A DNA stretch of 64,000 nucleotides from Utricularia gibba (lineage: Eukaryota; Streptophyta; Magnoliopsida; Lamiales; Lentibulariaceae): positions 1 to 64,000 of the forward strand of contig CM007989.1 in the NCBI GenBank assembly GCA_002189035.1, in the 5' to 3' direction. Below, one piece after another: positions 13,201 through 25,338 of the stretch. Below the pieces are notes generated by a model that saw only the letters and a list, made by a program, of their open reading frames with translations, searched no databases and had not been told where the DNA came from. The position numbers and the translations under genes are program-made. How positions within the stretch are numbered: position 1 is the stretch's first letter; the number at the start of each line of letters is the position of its first letter.

Positions 13201-16200
13201 TATCCTGGATCTAGTGAAGAGCTGGGTTGAGGAGAACTTGGATAAATCAGTAACTTCAGGCGGCTCTGGAACTTTTATGTCCCATAAGGATGTTGTATCG
13301 TTACTACAGAAGCTTTCACAAGTAGATAAGGTCCAATTTTCCGTAAATTTTGTGGAGGAGTGGGATAGGAAATATCTTGAACTTCTCTATGGACTCTGTG
13401 CTGATTCAAACAAGTAATAACATCCGAAGTTACAGTTTTTCTGGTCTCAATAGTCAATGCAATATATTAATCTACTTATCTTGCAGGTCTCACCTTCCTC
13501 TTTGTCAAGAAGTGTTTCAGAAAGTAGAGCGACAATATTTAATGGGTTTGAGGGCAAAGGATCCTCAAGTGAGAAGTCGGTTTTTTGCTCTCTATGATGA
13601 GTCCCTGGGGAAAACTTTGTTTACCCGGCTGCATTATATTATACAAATTCAAGACTGGGAGGCTTTGAGTGATGTCTTTTGGCTTAAACAGGGGCTTGAT
13701 CTGCTTTTGGCTATACTGGTTGAGGACAAACCTATTACACTTGCTCCAAACTCAGCAAAGATTCCACCTGTTTGGATGTCAGTTGTTCCTGACTCAATGG
13801 GGATACAACCAATGGCAACTGATATTGCTGAAGTCTCAGACGATCATCCTCTAACACTTGACAAACTTATTTCAACTCATGCCCGTTTCCTTAATGATAT
13901 GAGCAAGCTTAAGGTTTTTCTTTTTTTTTTCTTGGTTTAATCCGCTGCTAAGATTCAGATATGTGTATGCTAAAAAAGCCCACCTTTGAGTAAATTTTAT
14001 CTGGAAATTTTAGCGTGCTGCTTGATCTTCCATGTGCCATTTGATCCAAACTGCATGCACTTTTATTTCATTAGTTTCCAAACTTCTGAATGCCAAGATT
14101 TTAGGGAGCACTTCCTAATCTTTTTTAGCACACACATAGCTAATCCTCAGTTGACGGCCTATATTTTTTTATTGTTACACTCTTCTATCCATGGTTATTG
14201 TCAGCTGTTTGCATGGCATTAATAACATCTTCGGTGTTGTAGGTTGTGGACCTTATTATCCCTCTACGAGAGCTAGCTCATACAGATGCAAATGTTGCTT
14301 ACCATTTATGGGTTTTGGTTTTTCCCATCGTTTGGGTGACCTTGCTAAAGGATGAACAGGTGGCACTAGCTAAACCTATGATAGCTCTTCTATCAAAAGA
14401 TTACCATAAAAAGCAGCAGGCACATAGGCCAAATGTTGTTCAAGCTCTTCTTGAAGGGCTTCAATTAAGTCACCCACAGCCACGCATGCCCAGTGAACTG
14501 ATTAAATTTATTGGGAAGACGTACAATGCATGGCACATCGCCCTTGGTCTTCTTGAGAGTCATGTATTGCTGTTTGTGACTGACTCAAAGTGTTGTGAAT
14601 CTCTGGCCGAGCTTTATCGTTTGCTTCATGAAGAAGATATGAGATGTGGCCTGTGGATGAAACGGTCAATTACTGCAGAAACTAGGTCTGGTCTTTCACT
14701 TGTTCAACATGGCTATTTTCAGAAAGCACAAGCCCTTTTCTATCAAGCGATGATGAAGGCAACACAAGGAACATACAATAATACTGTCCCAAAGGCTGAA
14801 ATGTGTTTGTGGGAAGAACAATGGCTTCATTGTGCAACTCAGCTTAGCCAGTGGGATGCTCTTTCAGATTTTGGGAAACATGTTGAAAATTATGAGATAC
14901 TCATGGATTGTCTCTGGAAACAACCAGATTGGCCTTACTTAAAACACCAGGTTATTCCCAAGGCTCAGTTAGAAGAAACTCCAAAACTTCGTATTATTCA
15001 GGCGTACTTTGCCCTTCATGAAAAAAGTACTAGTGGATTGCCAGAGGCTGAAAATATTGTGGAAAAAGGTATTGAACTGGCTTTGGAACAATGGTGGCAA
15101 TTGCCTGACATGTCCATCCATACAAGAATTCCTCTTCTTCAGCAGTTTCAGCAGCTTGTTGAAGTGCAAGAATCAGCCAGGATATTAGTTGATATTGCAA
15201 GCGGGAACAAACTTTCTGGAAGTTCTGTTGTTGGTGTTCATGGTGGATTATATGCGGATCTGAAGGATATACTGGAGACCTGGAGGCTGAGGACACCAAA
15301 TGAATGGGACAACATGTCAGTGTGGTACGATTTGCTACAATGGAGGAATGAAATGTACAATGCAGTTATAGATGTCTTCAAGGATAATACAAACTCCCAG
15401 CTCCACCATCTAGGCTTTCGTGACAAGGCATGGAATGTGAATAAGCTTGCTCATGCTGCACGGAAGCATGGCTTACATGATGTTTGTGTTTCAATACTAG
15501 AAAAGATGTATGGCCACTCGACGATGGAAGTTCAGGTGCATGTTAATTTTCTCACTATTTATCTAAGTGGTGTGCTTCCCTCTTTCTTAATTTTTTTGGG
15601 GAATTGACTCCAAATATGGGCTGGTTCTCGATTCTCCCTGTGGGTGTATTTTAATAAGTTAGATTTCCTGTTTGAGCTTCCCGTTTACTGAGATGGGTTG
15701 ATTTTTATTGTTCTGTTTCCAGTTCCTAATTATCTTTTGCTCGCAGGAAGCTTTTGTAAAAATAAGAGAACAAGCAAAGGCATTCTTGGAAATGAGGGGG
15801 AGCTAACCAGTGGTCTTAATTTGATTAATAGCACTAATCTGGAATATTTTCCCGTCAAACATAAGGCTGAAATTCTGCGTCTTAGAGGTGATTTTCTATT
15901 GAAGCTAAGTGACCGTGAGGGGGCGAATGTCGCATATTCAAATGCCATCACCCTCTTCAAGAACTTGCCTAAAGGATGGATTAGTTGGGGAAGTTATTGT
16001 GACATGGTACGGGCATTGCTTTTGTGCTGGCATTGAATCTAGGTTTGAAGATCATGTGTATCTTTTCTTATGACAGGCACACAGAGAAACCAATGAAGAG
16101 GTCTGGTTAGAATATACGGTCAGCTGCTTCCTTCAGGGTATTAAATTTGGCAGTCCAAATTCAAGAAGCCACCTCGCACGTGTATTGTATCTTCTGAGCT

Positions 16201-19185
16201 TTGATACGCCCAATGAGCCTGTTGGAAGGGCATTTGATAAGTACCTGGACCAAGTGCCTCACTGGGTTTGGCTTTCTTGGATTCCCCAGCTGTTGCTTTC
16301 ACTACAAAGACCTGAAGCTCCTCATTGCAAGCTTGTTTTACTTAAAATCGCAACCGTGTATCCTCAGGTTAACGTCTTTTGGAACAATGATGCTGACTTT
16401 TTTCCATGTTGAGAATATTTTGTTAAGTATTGAGTTTAAATTACAGGCATTGTACTACTGGCTTCGGACATATCTTCTTGAGCGTCGGGATGTGGCAAGT
16501 AAGTCTGAATATGGTAGACTGATGGCTCAGCAAAGAATGCAGCAAAACATGTCAGGTGTAGTTGGGGCTGTTTCTACTGGGGTGCCTGATGGAAATGCTC
16601 GTGTGGCTTCTCAAGGTGGTGCCACGAACTCAGAGAATCAACTTCATCAGGGAACTCAGTCTTCTGGAGCTGTTGGGCCACATGATATTAGTGGCGGTCA
16701 TGGTCAAGAGAATGAAAGACTAGAGGCAAGTGAAACTAGTTTTCAATCTGGCAATGAGCAACCATTAAATCAAGGTTCGTCAACCAATCAAGGCAGCCAA
16801 AATGCGTTTAGACGTGGGGATGCAATGGGATTGGTAGCCTCTGCTGCTAGTGCTTTTGATTCTGCAAAAGATATCATGGAAGCCCTAAGAAGCAAGCACA
16901 GCAATCTGGCTAGTGAGCTCGAGGTATCTCCATCTTTAGTTTTGTGCTGTGACCTTCTTTTCTTCCTTGATGCTACGTGGTCACTGTCAGTCAAACCGCT
17001 GTTCTTCTTAAGTTGATAAATTTTAAGTGTTTCAGTAATCGTTGTATATTTACAGATTCTACTGACAGAGATTGGGTCGAGGTTTGTAACATTGCCTGAA
17101 GAGAGACTGCTGGCTGTAGTCAATGCCCTGCTTCATCGTTGTTACAAGTATCCAACAGCAACCACAGCCGAAGTTCCCCAGTCTCTAAAGAAAGAGCTTT
17201 CTGGCGTTTGTAAGGCTTGCTTTTCGGCAGATGCTGTGAACAAGCATATAGAATTTGTGAAGGAATACAAGCAAGATTTCGAGCATGACCTTGATCCAGA
17301 TTGTACTGCAACATTCCCAGTTACACTTGCTGATCTAACTGAGCGACTCAAGCACTGGAAGAATATTCTTCAAACCAATGTTGAAGATCGGTTCCCACCT
17401 ATTCTGAAGCTGGAGGATGAAAGCAGAGTATTGCGAGATTTTCACATTGTAGATGTTGAAGTTCCTGGACAGTATTTTACTGAGCAGGTTTGTCATCTAA
17501 AATCGAATTCTGTGGTAGCCTTGTTTTTAATGATCTTCACTTACAATTGTAACGTCTCCAGGTACATAGGCCAGTGTTCTATTTTGTATTCACTGTGCTC
17601 TCTTTGTTAATGCCAATTTTCGGGTGTATTGTCATTCCGTAATCTAGCTCACTGAACGTCATTCTACTGATGGGCCTTGACAGGAAGTTGCTCCTGATCA
17701 CACAGTGAAGTTGGATAGGGTGGCAGCGGACATTCCTATTGTCAGGAGGCATGGTAGCAGCTTCCGGCGTTTGACCCTCATAGGTTCTGATGGCTCTCAG
17801 CGCCATTTCATTGTTCAAACATCTTTGACTCCGAATGCCAGGAGTGATGAAAGAATCTTGCAACTGTTTCGAACTATGAACAAAATGTTTGATAAGCACA
17901 AGGAATCTCGGCGTCGACACATTTTCATTCATACCCCAATTATTATTCCAGTGTGGTCCCAGGTAATAAACACAAAGCTTTACTTTTTTATTTTTTATTT
18001 TAGTTGATGGAAGATTCATTTATAATCATCCACAATGGTGTGCACTTCTGCAGCTTTTCTTCAGTGAAAATTCTTAGATGCATACTTCGGCTGTTAGCAT
18101 CGCTTGGCTTTCAACTGATTCATTGTTATCTTCCCTTGTAGGTGCGAATGGTTGAAGATGACGTGATGTACAGTACCTTTCTTGAGGTTTATGAGAATCA
18201 TTGTGCAAGACACAATCGTGAGGCTGATTTACCAATAACCTATTTTAAGGAGCAACTGAATCAAGCTATATGCGGTCAGGTATCACCAGAAGCCCAGGTA
18301 GACCTACGACTGCAGGCTTACAATGATATCACCAAAAATATTGTGACGGATGGCATTTTATCACAGTACATGTACAAAACATTGTTAAGCGGAAATCATA
18401 CTTGGGCTTTCAAGAAACAGTTTGCGATTCAGTTAGCTCTATCAAGCTTCATGTCCTACATGCTACAGATTGGAGGAAGATCTCCGAATAAGATTCTGTT
18501 TGCAAAGAACACGGGGAAAATTTTTCAGACAGATTTTCATCCAGCCTATGATACCAATGGAATGATTGATTTCAGTGAACCAGTGCCTTTTCGATTGACG
18601 AGAAATCTTCAAAGCTTCTTCTCACATTTTGGCGTAGAAGGTCTGATTGTCTCCCCAATGTGTTCAGCGGCGCAGGCTGTTGTTTCACCGAAGGTGAGTT
18701 TGCTCTTCACGTTAGCTTGCTTGTCATTGGTCTTTTTTTGTATCATTTACAAGATATTCATGAAAATGCATACAGCAAAGCCAGCATTTATGGCATCATT
18801 TGGCTCTATTTTTCCGTGACGAGCTGATATCCTGGTCTTGGAGAAGACCAACACTTGGAGTGCCTCTGATGCCGGTGGGAGGTGGTAGTTTGAACAACGC
18901 TGACCTCAAACAAAAGGTTGTTGCAAATGTGGAGCAGGTGATGAGCAGGATCAATGGCATAGCGCCACAGAGCATTGCTGAAGAGGTATGCTGATGCTCT
19001 TTGTGCGTGCAGTTGCGAGATTTACCCACTGTTACAACACTGAAACTGGAAATTGAATGGAACAGGATGAAAATGGCGTGGATCCCCCACAGTCGGTGCA
19101 GAGGGGTGTTGGGGAATTGGTTGAGGCTGCAATCACACCGAGGAACCTATGCATGATGGATCCAACTTGGCATCCTTGGTTTTAA
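1206..19185 (+). CDS. TRA1: TRA1/TRRAP-like PIKK pseudokinase scaffold (SAGA/NuA4 subunit)
   Basis: Giant nuclear HEAT/FAT scaffold that in yeast and animals recruits SAGA and NuA4 acetyltransferases to activators. The start ATG at 1206 begins MGPVQNFEQHSRHLIEPEL, matching the plant TRA1 N terminus. Exons: 1206-1263, 1366-2135, 2383-2508, 2586-2671, 2856-2964, 3221-3316, 3393-3455, 3562-3621, 4068-4127, 4623-4704, 4825-4877, 4940-5035, 5112-6344, 6675-7668, 7735-8070, then about 20 more. HEAT repeats fill the first ~12 kb and the FAT region lies about 13.0-16.4 kb. The PI3K-like domain spans about 17.7-18.98 kb (IDFSEPVPFRLTRN). The DFG glycine is absent, as is normal for this pseudokinase. 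The FATC tail at 19065-19185 ends MMDPTWHPWF. Four conserved exons are frame-broken by one missing G/C (6786-6788, 7101-7103, 7778-7781, 15796-15800), more likely sequence error than decay because all other exons are intact. Confidence 0.95.
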
Positions 19186-20143
19186 GCTTAAATGTATCGG
19201 CATGTTGAAGAAGAGTTGAACCGTTTCGTAAGCCAATGATCCCACTAACCCCCTAATACAAACATAATGTGACCAGTGGTTGTATATTATCTTAGGCGAG
19301 AGATCGTTGTTAGTAAAACCTCGTTATTGCAATTAGCATTCACCAAGATATCGAGGTGATGTTTAAAAAAAAACTCTGTTGCAGTTAGCATTTACGAGAT
19401 GCCGAGGTTATGAAGGTTCGGACGAATGTTTCATGAGCAGTCTTGTAAGAGACACTATGACGGATATCGAGCTTAAATGATAAAGGGGTGAGCAGTCAGA
19501 CAGAAATGCCTTCCTAGGGACTACAACTCAACAAAAAAATCCTGTGAACACTACCCTTAGTGCCCTACTCTAAAAACTTCCCGAGACTCTTAGGATATGA
19601 CACTGCATAATTTCTATTTAGTAGTGCTGTTAAGGGTCCATCAATATGAAGCCTATCCATACTCGGTCACACACATCAACGTTTCATTTACCAATAATCA
19701 TCCTGTCTCACGGATTGAGAATATGCGTGAGAAAATGCGAGATACAAATCTAACGAAAATAAGACAGAATAATCACAAACATGGCATTTGTTTTTGAATC
19801 CCTGGATATGATGAGTGAATTTATATAACAAGGTATCATATGGGAATGCAACATTTCTGTCGATTAATGGCCCGTCTGTGGGTTGGATTTATTATTTTGA
19901 AATACTAAAAAAGATCATTTGTTCACTAAGTCAGACCATGGGCTAGCCTAGATACTGTTGACATGCTCAAATCTTTAGTTGGGGTTGCGTCATTTGAATG
20001 ATTCCAGAAAAAACATTATAGCAGGCCTTGGAAGTTCAAGGTGTTAGAAAGTTTCATCGTTATTTGCATCATTTGTACCAGAAAAAACAGCTCAAATGGG
20101 ATGATGAAAGAATGTATGTATGATTGAAATGGTAGCAAGTTTC
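19186..20143. other. Convergent intergenic spacer between TRA1 and RIQ
   Basis: Both flanking genes end here, so the spacer should hold two 3' UTRs and polyadenylation signals. The only structure seen is a pair of imperfect copies of a ~37-base unit (TTGCARTTAGCATTYAC...CGAGGTKATG) at about 19326-19363 and 19380-19413. A 66-codon open frame at 19597-19797 has no recognisable features and I do not call it a gene. Confidence 0.5.
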
Positions 20144-20732
20144 CTAACTAGATTTCTGCAGAGTGGATACAAGACTAGAAGCAGCAAATGCAGTAGATCC
20201 ACCGATGATACTGAAAATAGCAATGACAGTCTGAAGAACTACCTCCCATGTGTACTCCTCTGGCACGATGTAGACACAGATTGGCCCAGAGCTAGCAAAA
20301 AAAGGCTCAAAGTAAGAAGAGCCGAGGGCGTTCCAGGGTCTGCTGCAGCAGACAAGACCCCTAATTCTTCAGCCTTTGAGAGGAGGCCGAGCTTCTCTAT
20401 TGTGGACAACGAGAGCCCGAATTTCTCAGCTGCTGTCAACAAGCCCGCTTTCTCCGCCTTGCTCAGAAGCCTTAGCTCCTCCACACGTGTCAAGAGCTTC
20501 ACGGAAGGTGCGAGCACTGGAGCTCCCTCCCGGGGTCCGGGCTTGCCAAGAGGGAATACCGTTCCCGTTCCCTGGACACACGGTAAGAATACATATGAAA
20601 AACTCCCCCAAATTCTAATAAAACTTAGGTTACCCTTCCCGAGCTAATGCTTTTGGTGGTGGAACGTATTGGCTTCTGTGCAGCTAACGACCGGACTAAA
20701 GGAAGGGAACTCGCCATCGCCACAGTCGCCAT
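20144..20732 (-). CDS. RIQ: RIQ-type DUF1118 thylakoid membrane protein (one-base frameshift)
   Basis: Resembles the small plastid proteins RIQ1/RIQ2 of Arabidopsis, which affect grana stacking, LHCII organisation and non-photochemical quenching. Exon 1 starts at 20732 ([15 protein letters not shown], transit-peptide-like) and ends near 20636 at a GTAACC donor. Exon 2 starts near 20574 and carries the family core: [20 protein letters not shown], the paralogous stretches [20 protein letters not shown] and [20 protein letters not shown], and a first membrane segment. After LALG the frame breaks, and the expected [15 protein letters not shown] segment and second membrane helix continue one frame over to a stop at 20144. 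One added G or C at 20283-20287 restores it. The call rests on recalled family sequence and on matches both sides of the break. Confidence 0.85.
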
Positions 20733-20860
20733 ACCTACTGAGGATTCGCTTTCCTGCTGCTATGCGAGTAGGCTGGTTGGAAAAAGGACATGCGGCAAAT
20801 GAATGAATGGTGTAGATCTCCTCCTCCGGATGCTGTTTCTATCACTTTATTATTCTTAAA

Positions 20861-20891
<31 letters not shown>

Positions 20892-21222
20892 TAATTATTA
20901 TTACCACCACCATCATCATCATCATGGTGTTATTATTATCAGTCCTAAGGTGAGTATGATTTTGTTTCTTGAGCGGTGGTTAGTATCAGTTCTATTCAAG
21001 GGATAGAAATGAATCACGGTAAGGTGAAAGCAAATCTGATGTTGGATCACAATCATAATCTGGTACAGACTGCATTTTATCAAGGACGATAGTTGGAACC
21101 CAAGATTATTTTTGAAGCCCTTCCATGGCATACAGCTTGAGTGGTAATGAAACACACATTCCCTGTTAATCGGGGTTAGGGTAATTGCGTGCCATTCCAT
21201 TTCCTAGTAGTAGTGGTTCTTC
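20733..21222. other. Spacer between GS1 3' end and RIQ 5' end
   Basis: Holds the RIQ promoter/leader (both neighbours lie on the minus strand) and the 3' UTR of glutamine synthetase. A trinucleotide microsatellite at 20861-20940 is annotated separately. No gene is seen. Confidence 0.5.
20861..20940. repeat. Compound ATT/CAT microsatellite
   Basis: About ten ATT units are followed by an interrupted ATT stretch, then CCA and CAT/TCA units, then TTATTA. It lies just upstream of the RIQ gene, so it falls in its probable promoter region. Confidence 0.9.
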
Positions 21223-23168
21223 TCATCCCTTGAGAAGAAGCGTTGTTTCTGCGATCATTGCAGATACAACATAGGGATCCATGTTGGAAGCTGGCCTCCT
21301 GTCCTCAAAATACCCCTTTCCTTCTTTCTCGGTGTCCCTCCCAACACGAATTGACGCCCCACGATTTGCAACTCCCTAAACCATCCAATCAAGTCACAAA
21401 TTGCATTTGTGAGGACGGGAGGAGCGGCTGGGTAGCTATCAGGTTAACAACACACAAAATTTGATTACCCATTTGAAGGTATTGATGTCAGCTGTTTCAT
21501 GTCGACCGGTTAGACGACGCTCATTGCCCTCTCCATAAGCAGCGATGTGTTCCTTGTGGCGCCGGCCTAGCTTCTCAATAGCCTTCTTGATCACTTCATA
21601 CCCTCCTTTCTCCCTCATTGACTTGGTGCTGCCCAAAAAATTAAATTGTAGGGCATTTAAACTCGACAAAGATGTGTGTGTGTGGAAAAAACAAAAAAAA
21701 AAACAAAGAATCACCTGTAATTGGTGTGACATCCTGCTCCATTCCAGTCTCCCTGGATTGGCTTGGGATCAAAAGATAACACTACTCCAGCAATTTCGGT
21801 GATTCGCTGTAGGACATTATTAAAATGATTGAAATATGCGATACTTGTCACACACACCGGCTCTTTGTTGGTGGTTCAATTGTGTTGTTTGAGTGGTCTG
21901 GTATTATTACCTCCAGTATATAGCGAGCGATCCACACTTCATCTCCAGCGGAGATGCCAACAGAAGGTCCAACTTGAAACTCCCACTGACGGACGATTCA
22001 TCGTTATTTCAGGTGCTCGGAAAACTATAAAGATGTAGATGCTATGCTTACTTTTTCAGACCTACCTGTCCAGGCATGACTTCACCATTTATGCCACTTA
22101 TGTTGATTCCGGCGTAAATGCATGCCTTATAATGAGCATCAACGATATCACGCCCGAAGGCTTTGTCGGCTCCAACTCCACAATAGTAGGGACCCTACGG
22201 AGTTTTAAGAAAGAAATATGATTATCTTGAACTTGGAAAACTGCAAAAATGATGTTGATCACCTGAGGTCCTGGATACCCCCCAGTAGGCCAACCAAGAG
22301 GCCACTTGACATCCTTTTTCAGCAGAGTATACTCTTGCTCAATTCCAAACCTGAAAATTTAAATCTAGTATTGGTGATATTCTATGAAGGTCGAGTTATC
22401 TGAATAACCAAGAAATGAATGTTGTGCAGATCACCATGGTTCTTCAGCAACAACATCAGGGTGACTGAAAACTTTTGCTGCGAAGTTCCTCTTGTTAGTC
22501 GGGATGGGCTCACCAGCGGGAGTGTAAGTATCGCACATCACCTATATCTGACAAGAGTGAGTGGGGAGAACGAAAACGGAGATGGACGTCCAAGATAACT
22601 TACAAGAATGTTGTTTCCTCTCCTGAATGGATCTCTGAAGATTGCTTGAGGACTGTTTGAAAGTAGCACCAGATCAACTCAATCCTTCTCGTGGTATTTC
22701 TTCCATTAAAAAAAAAAATCTTGAGAGAAAGACGTCTTTAAACTCACTATAGGATGACTTCGCTGTCTTGCCCCGGAGCTTGGCCGGTACTAGATCCATC
22801 ATAATTCCACTTTGGAAGCTTTGAAGGATGAGAAACAGGTCCAGAAATAGTCTGCAGTTTCATGTCAAATAAGATGTGTATCTTTCATTAAAAAAAAAAA
22901 AAACAACACTGAGAGAATTACTCTTGCTTTGCTCCGCATATCTATGCCGGATCCCCCAATCCTGGACGCCAGGGCATAGTATAAATGAGAGAACATCAAA
23001 CCAAATGGAATGCAAGAACTAAGATACGTATGCAGAATGAGCACAGAGGACCCATGCAGGCGTCCTGTTAGAAAAGCACAAATTAAATCCTGACCAGACA
23101 TATTCAGCTATGATTTTCTCAGTGGTATCGCTGAGATCGAGGTTGACGAGATCTGTCAGAAACGACAT
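21223..23168 (-). CDS. GLN1: Cytosolic glutamine synthetase GS1
   Basis: ATP-dependent ligation of ammonium to glutamate, the main route of nitrogen assimilation and recycling in the plant cytosol. The ATG at 23168 begins [20 protein letters not shown], the GS1 N terminus, with no plastid transit peptide. Exons run 23168-23095, 22961-22922, 22851-22748 and on through about eight more to 21223. In order they give [49 protein letters not shown], the glutamate/ATP-binding blocks around [21 protein letters not shown] and [10 protein letters not shown], and the tail [11 protein letters not shown]. Intron phases join without a frameshift and the product is about 356 residues, the normal family length. 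An in-frame upstream ATG at 23204 would add 12 residues, but the conserved start is preferred. Confidence 0.97.
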
Positions 23169-25338
23169 TTTTCCCTCCCAAAAAGGTCTGTATTGTGAAG
23201 GCAAGGCACTGGCTACCCCGAGCTGGACTTTTATAGCAATAGATGAAGAAGAAAGGTTAGTGTTGGACTATTTATTAATAATTCCAGTGTCCTATATACT
23301 ACTTTTGCTATAAACACAAGAAAAACAGACTTTGTTTTAAAAACAAAAACGTAAAAGGGAAAACAATTCTTGTCAAAGACACACCGTGTACATACACACA
23401 AAAGAAGAAAAACATTGTTTATGGGAAGATATATGTATGTATATATTTGGAAATTGGGAGGCAACATGTGTGTGTTCTAGACGTGATTCAGTTATCGATT
23501 AGCCAAACAGATGGCAACACCATCTAAGCTGGAAGAGAATGTTGAATCCCAATTGGCTCCAAAAGGACCCAGCGATCCATCTACGATAGTCTAGATTTGT
23601 GAGGTAACACCACTAACTTAACCATGCACCTCGTCGTTTTTACTCTAAAGCCTTGCTGTGCTGTCGTGGAGAAGAGGAAGTTGAATGCTCTTCTCATGAC
23701 GTAAGTATGCCTATAGTTTTATATGATAAACAGAAACGACATAATTAATAGTAGTAGGTTGGCCTGGGGAACCCGTGCCTGTTTGAGTTTGAGCATTGTT
23801 GACTAGCTGCTATCCATAATTAAAATGGCCAAATCACGCATATCTGACCTGACCCGATGCAATGGATCCACGTTGCTTCTCTACTTCCCCAATTAATATC
23901 TTACGCAAGTCAAACCAACCGCGTGATAGCATCCAACTGCAAGCTCTCCTTATACGTCATTCGGATGAATTTAAAAAAGGAAACCCACTTTGGTTTGTCC
24001 TTTACCACAACTCAAAAGTCAGAATGTAGCTTCTAATGGATTCATGGAATTTATTGATTTCAGTTGTACTCGGTGGGATACGCATCCATCAAATTGATAG
24101 TATTAACCTTGAATGTTGAGAAAAAAGAATTTAAGTGGTGGTGTCATTTCATGCTACGGAGATTAGACTTGGCTTGCAGGTGTCATTGATTTTGTTACCT
24201 ATTTTAGTTAAATACTAGGTGTGTAAAGTAGAATGAGTTAAATCCATGACGCTTGGCCCAATACTCAATAACCCATTTTAGGGACCGGACCGTCTTTCTG
24301 AATCTATGGTCTCAGGCCCAAACCAGGCGGGAATTTCTGGCGGCCTTCTCCACGTGGTCTCCGCGTCTTACAGATTTTTCTTACACTGTCTCGACGGTCC
24401 TCAATTTCCATCAAAATCCTACGTTTGAATGCGCCTTCTGAGCTTCTTACCAAGTAAAGGAAGAAGCTGCGAGTGAAAACATGATGTCCTTGAATCAAAC
24501 CAACGACAATCGAGGCCCCTCTCATACCGTCACTTTTAGGTTTGTAAGAATTAGCCTTTTTTCCTGTAACGTGCATTGGTAGCTTGTGTGCATTTCTTTT
24601 ATCGGCATTCGATAATGATTAATATAGGAGTTTCTTTAAAAAAAAAAAAGGATCTTCAGATAGTAGCTTAGTTTCTGGATGATGAGTCAAATTATGGTTC
24701 TCCGGGGTTTGCGTCTCGTTTTATTTCAAGGAGTCTGTTTCACCGTGAGTAGGATCGGCCGATTTGAGGCAGGCGCCAAAAACTCCTTTTTAGTAGGGCT
24801 TGCACTGTTCACTTAGAAACCACGTTATTCCATTATCTAAAAAATGATTTAAGGCTGGGATGGACAAGGAGCCTATGAAGCGCTAGGTGTCAAATAAGAT
24901 TTGAATACTGGGGGTACTATTTTTGTGTAGCCTGTGTAAGATCTTTTAAATCAAAAGAGCTGAGGGTATGGGACTTGAGAATTAATTACTGCAAGAAGAA
25001 TGGGAGAAGGCACCGAGGGAGGAGGGACAGAAAAGCTAGCTCTATTATAATAACTCTCATCAGGTAGTTGCCCATGACATACAACAGTTATCATAAGCTA
25101 ATACTTGAGATTTTTTGCATGCAAGCATTACTATGGTGGCTATGTTCATTGGAAATTTGTTTACTAATGACTTCACTGCCTTTCATATCGGAACATTCAG
25201 TATTATCATAAAATAACTGCCACTTGGGGATGTAATGTTTCATTTTTTGTTTTTGGGTTTTTGAGTTATATAAAAATTATGTTGCGATAAACTAGCTCGT
25301 GGTTTACCACTTTTCCATCTGGATGTTTTTTGAATGCA
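23169..25338. other. Spacer upstream of GS1 and of the MTP12 fragment
   Basis: This contains the GS1 promoter (23169 outward) and the region where the missing first exons of the MTP12-like gene would lie. A possible leader exon at about 24481-24539 (MMSLNQTNDNRGPSHTVTF, followed by GTTTGT) is compatible with an MTP12 start, but I cannot confirm it. Two GGCCCA words lie near 24256 and 24316. No other coding exon or repeat is recognised. Confidence 0.45.

Noticed and set aside
6786-15800. Programmed frameshifting or mRNA base insertion in TRA1 as an explanation of the recurring -1 breaks
   Set aside because: The same single-base loss in G/C runs occurs in unrelated genes on both strands with no shared slippery site or downstream structure. 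Under-calling of homopolymers explains all cases more simply.
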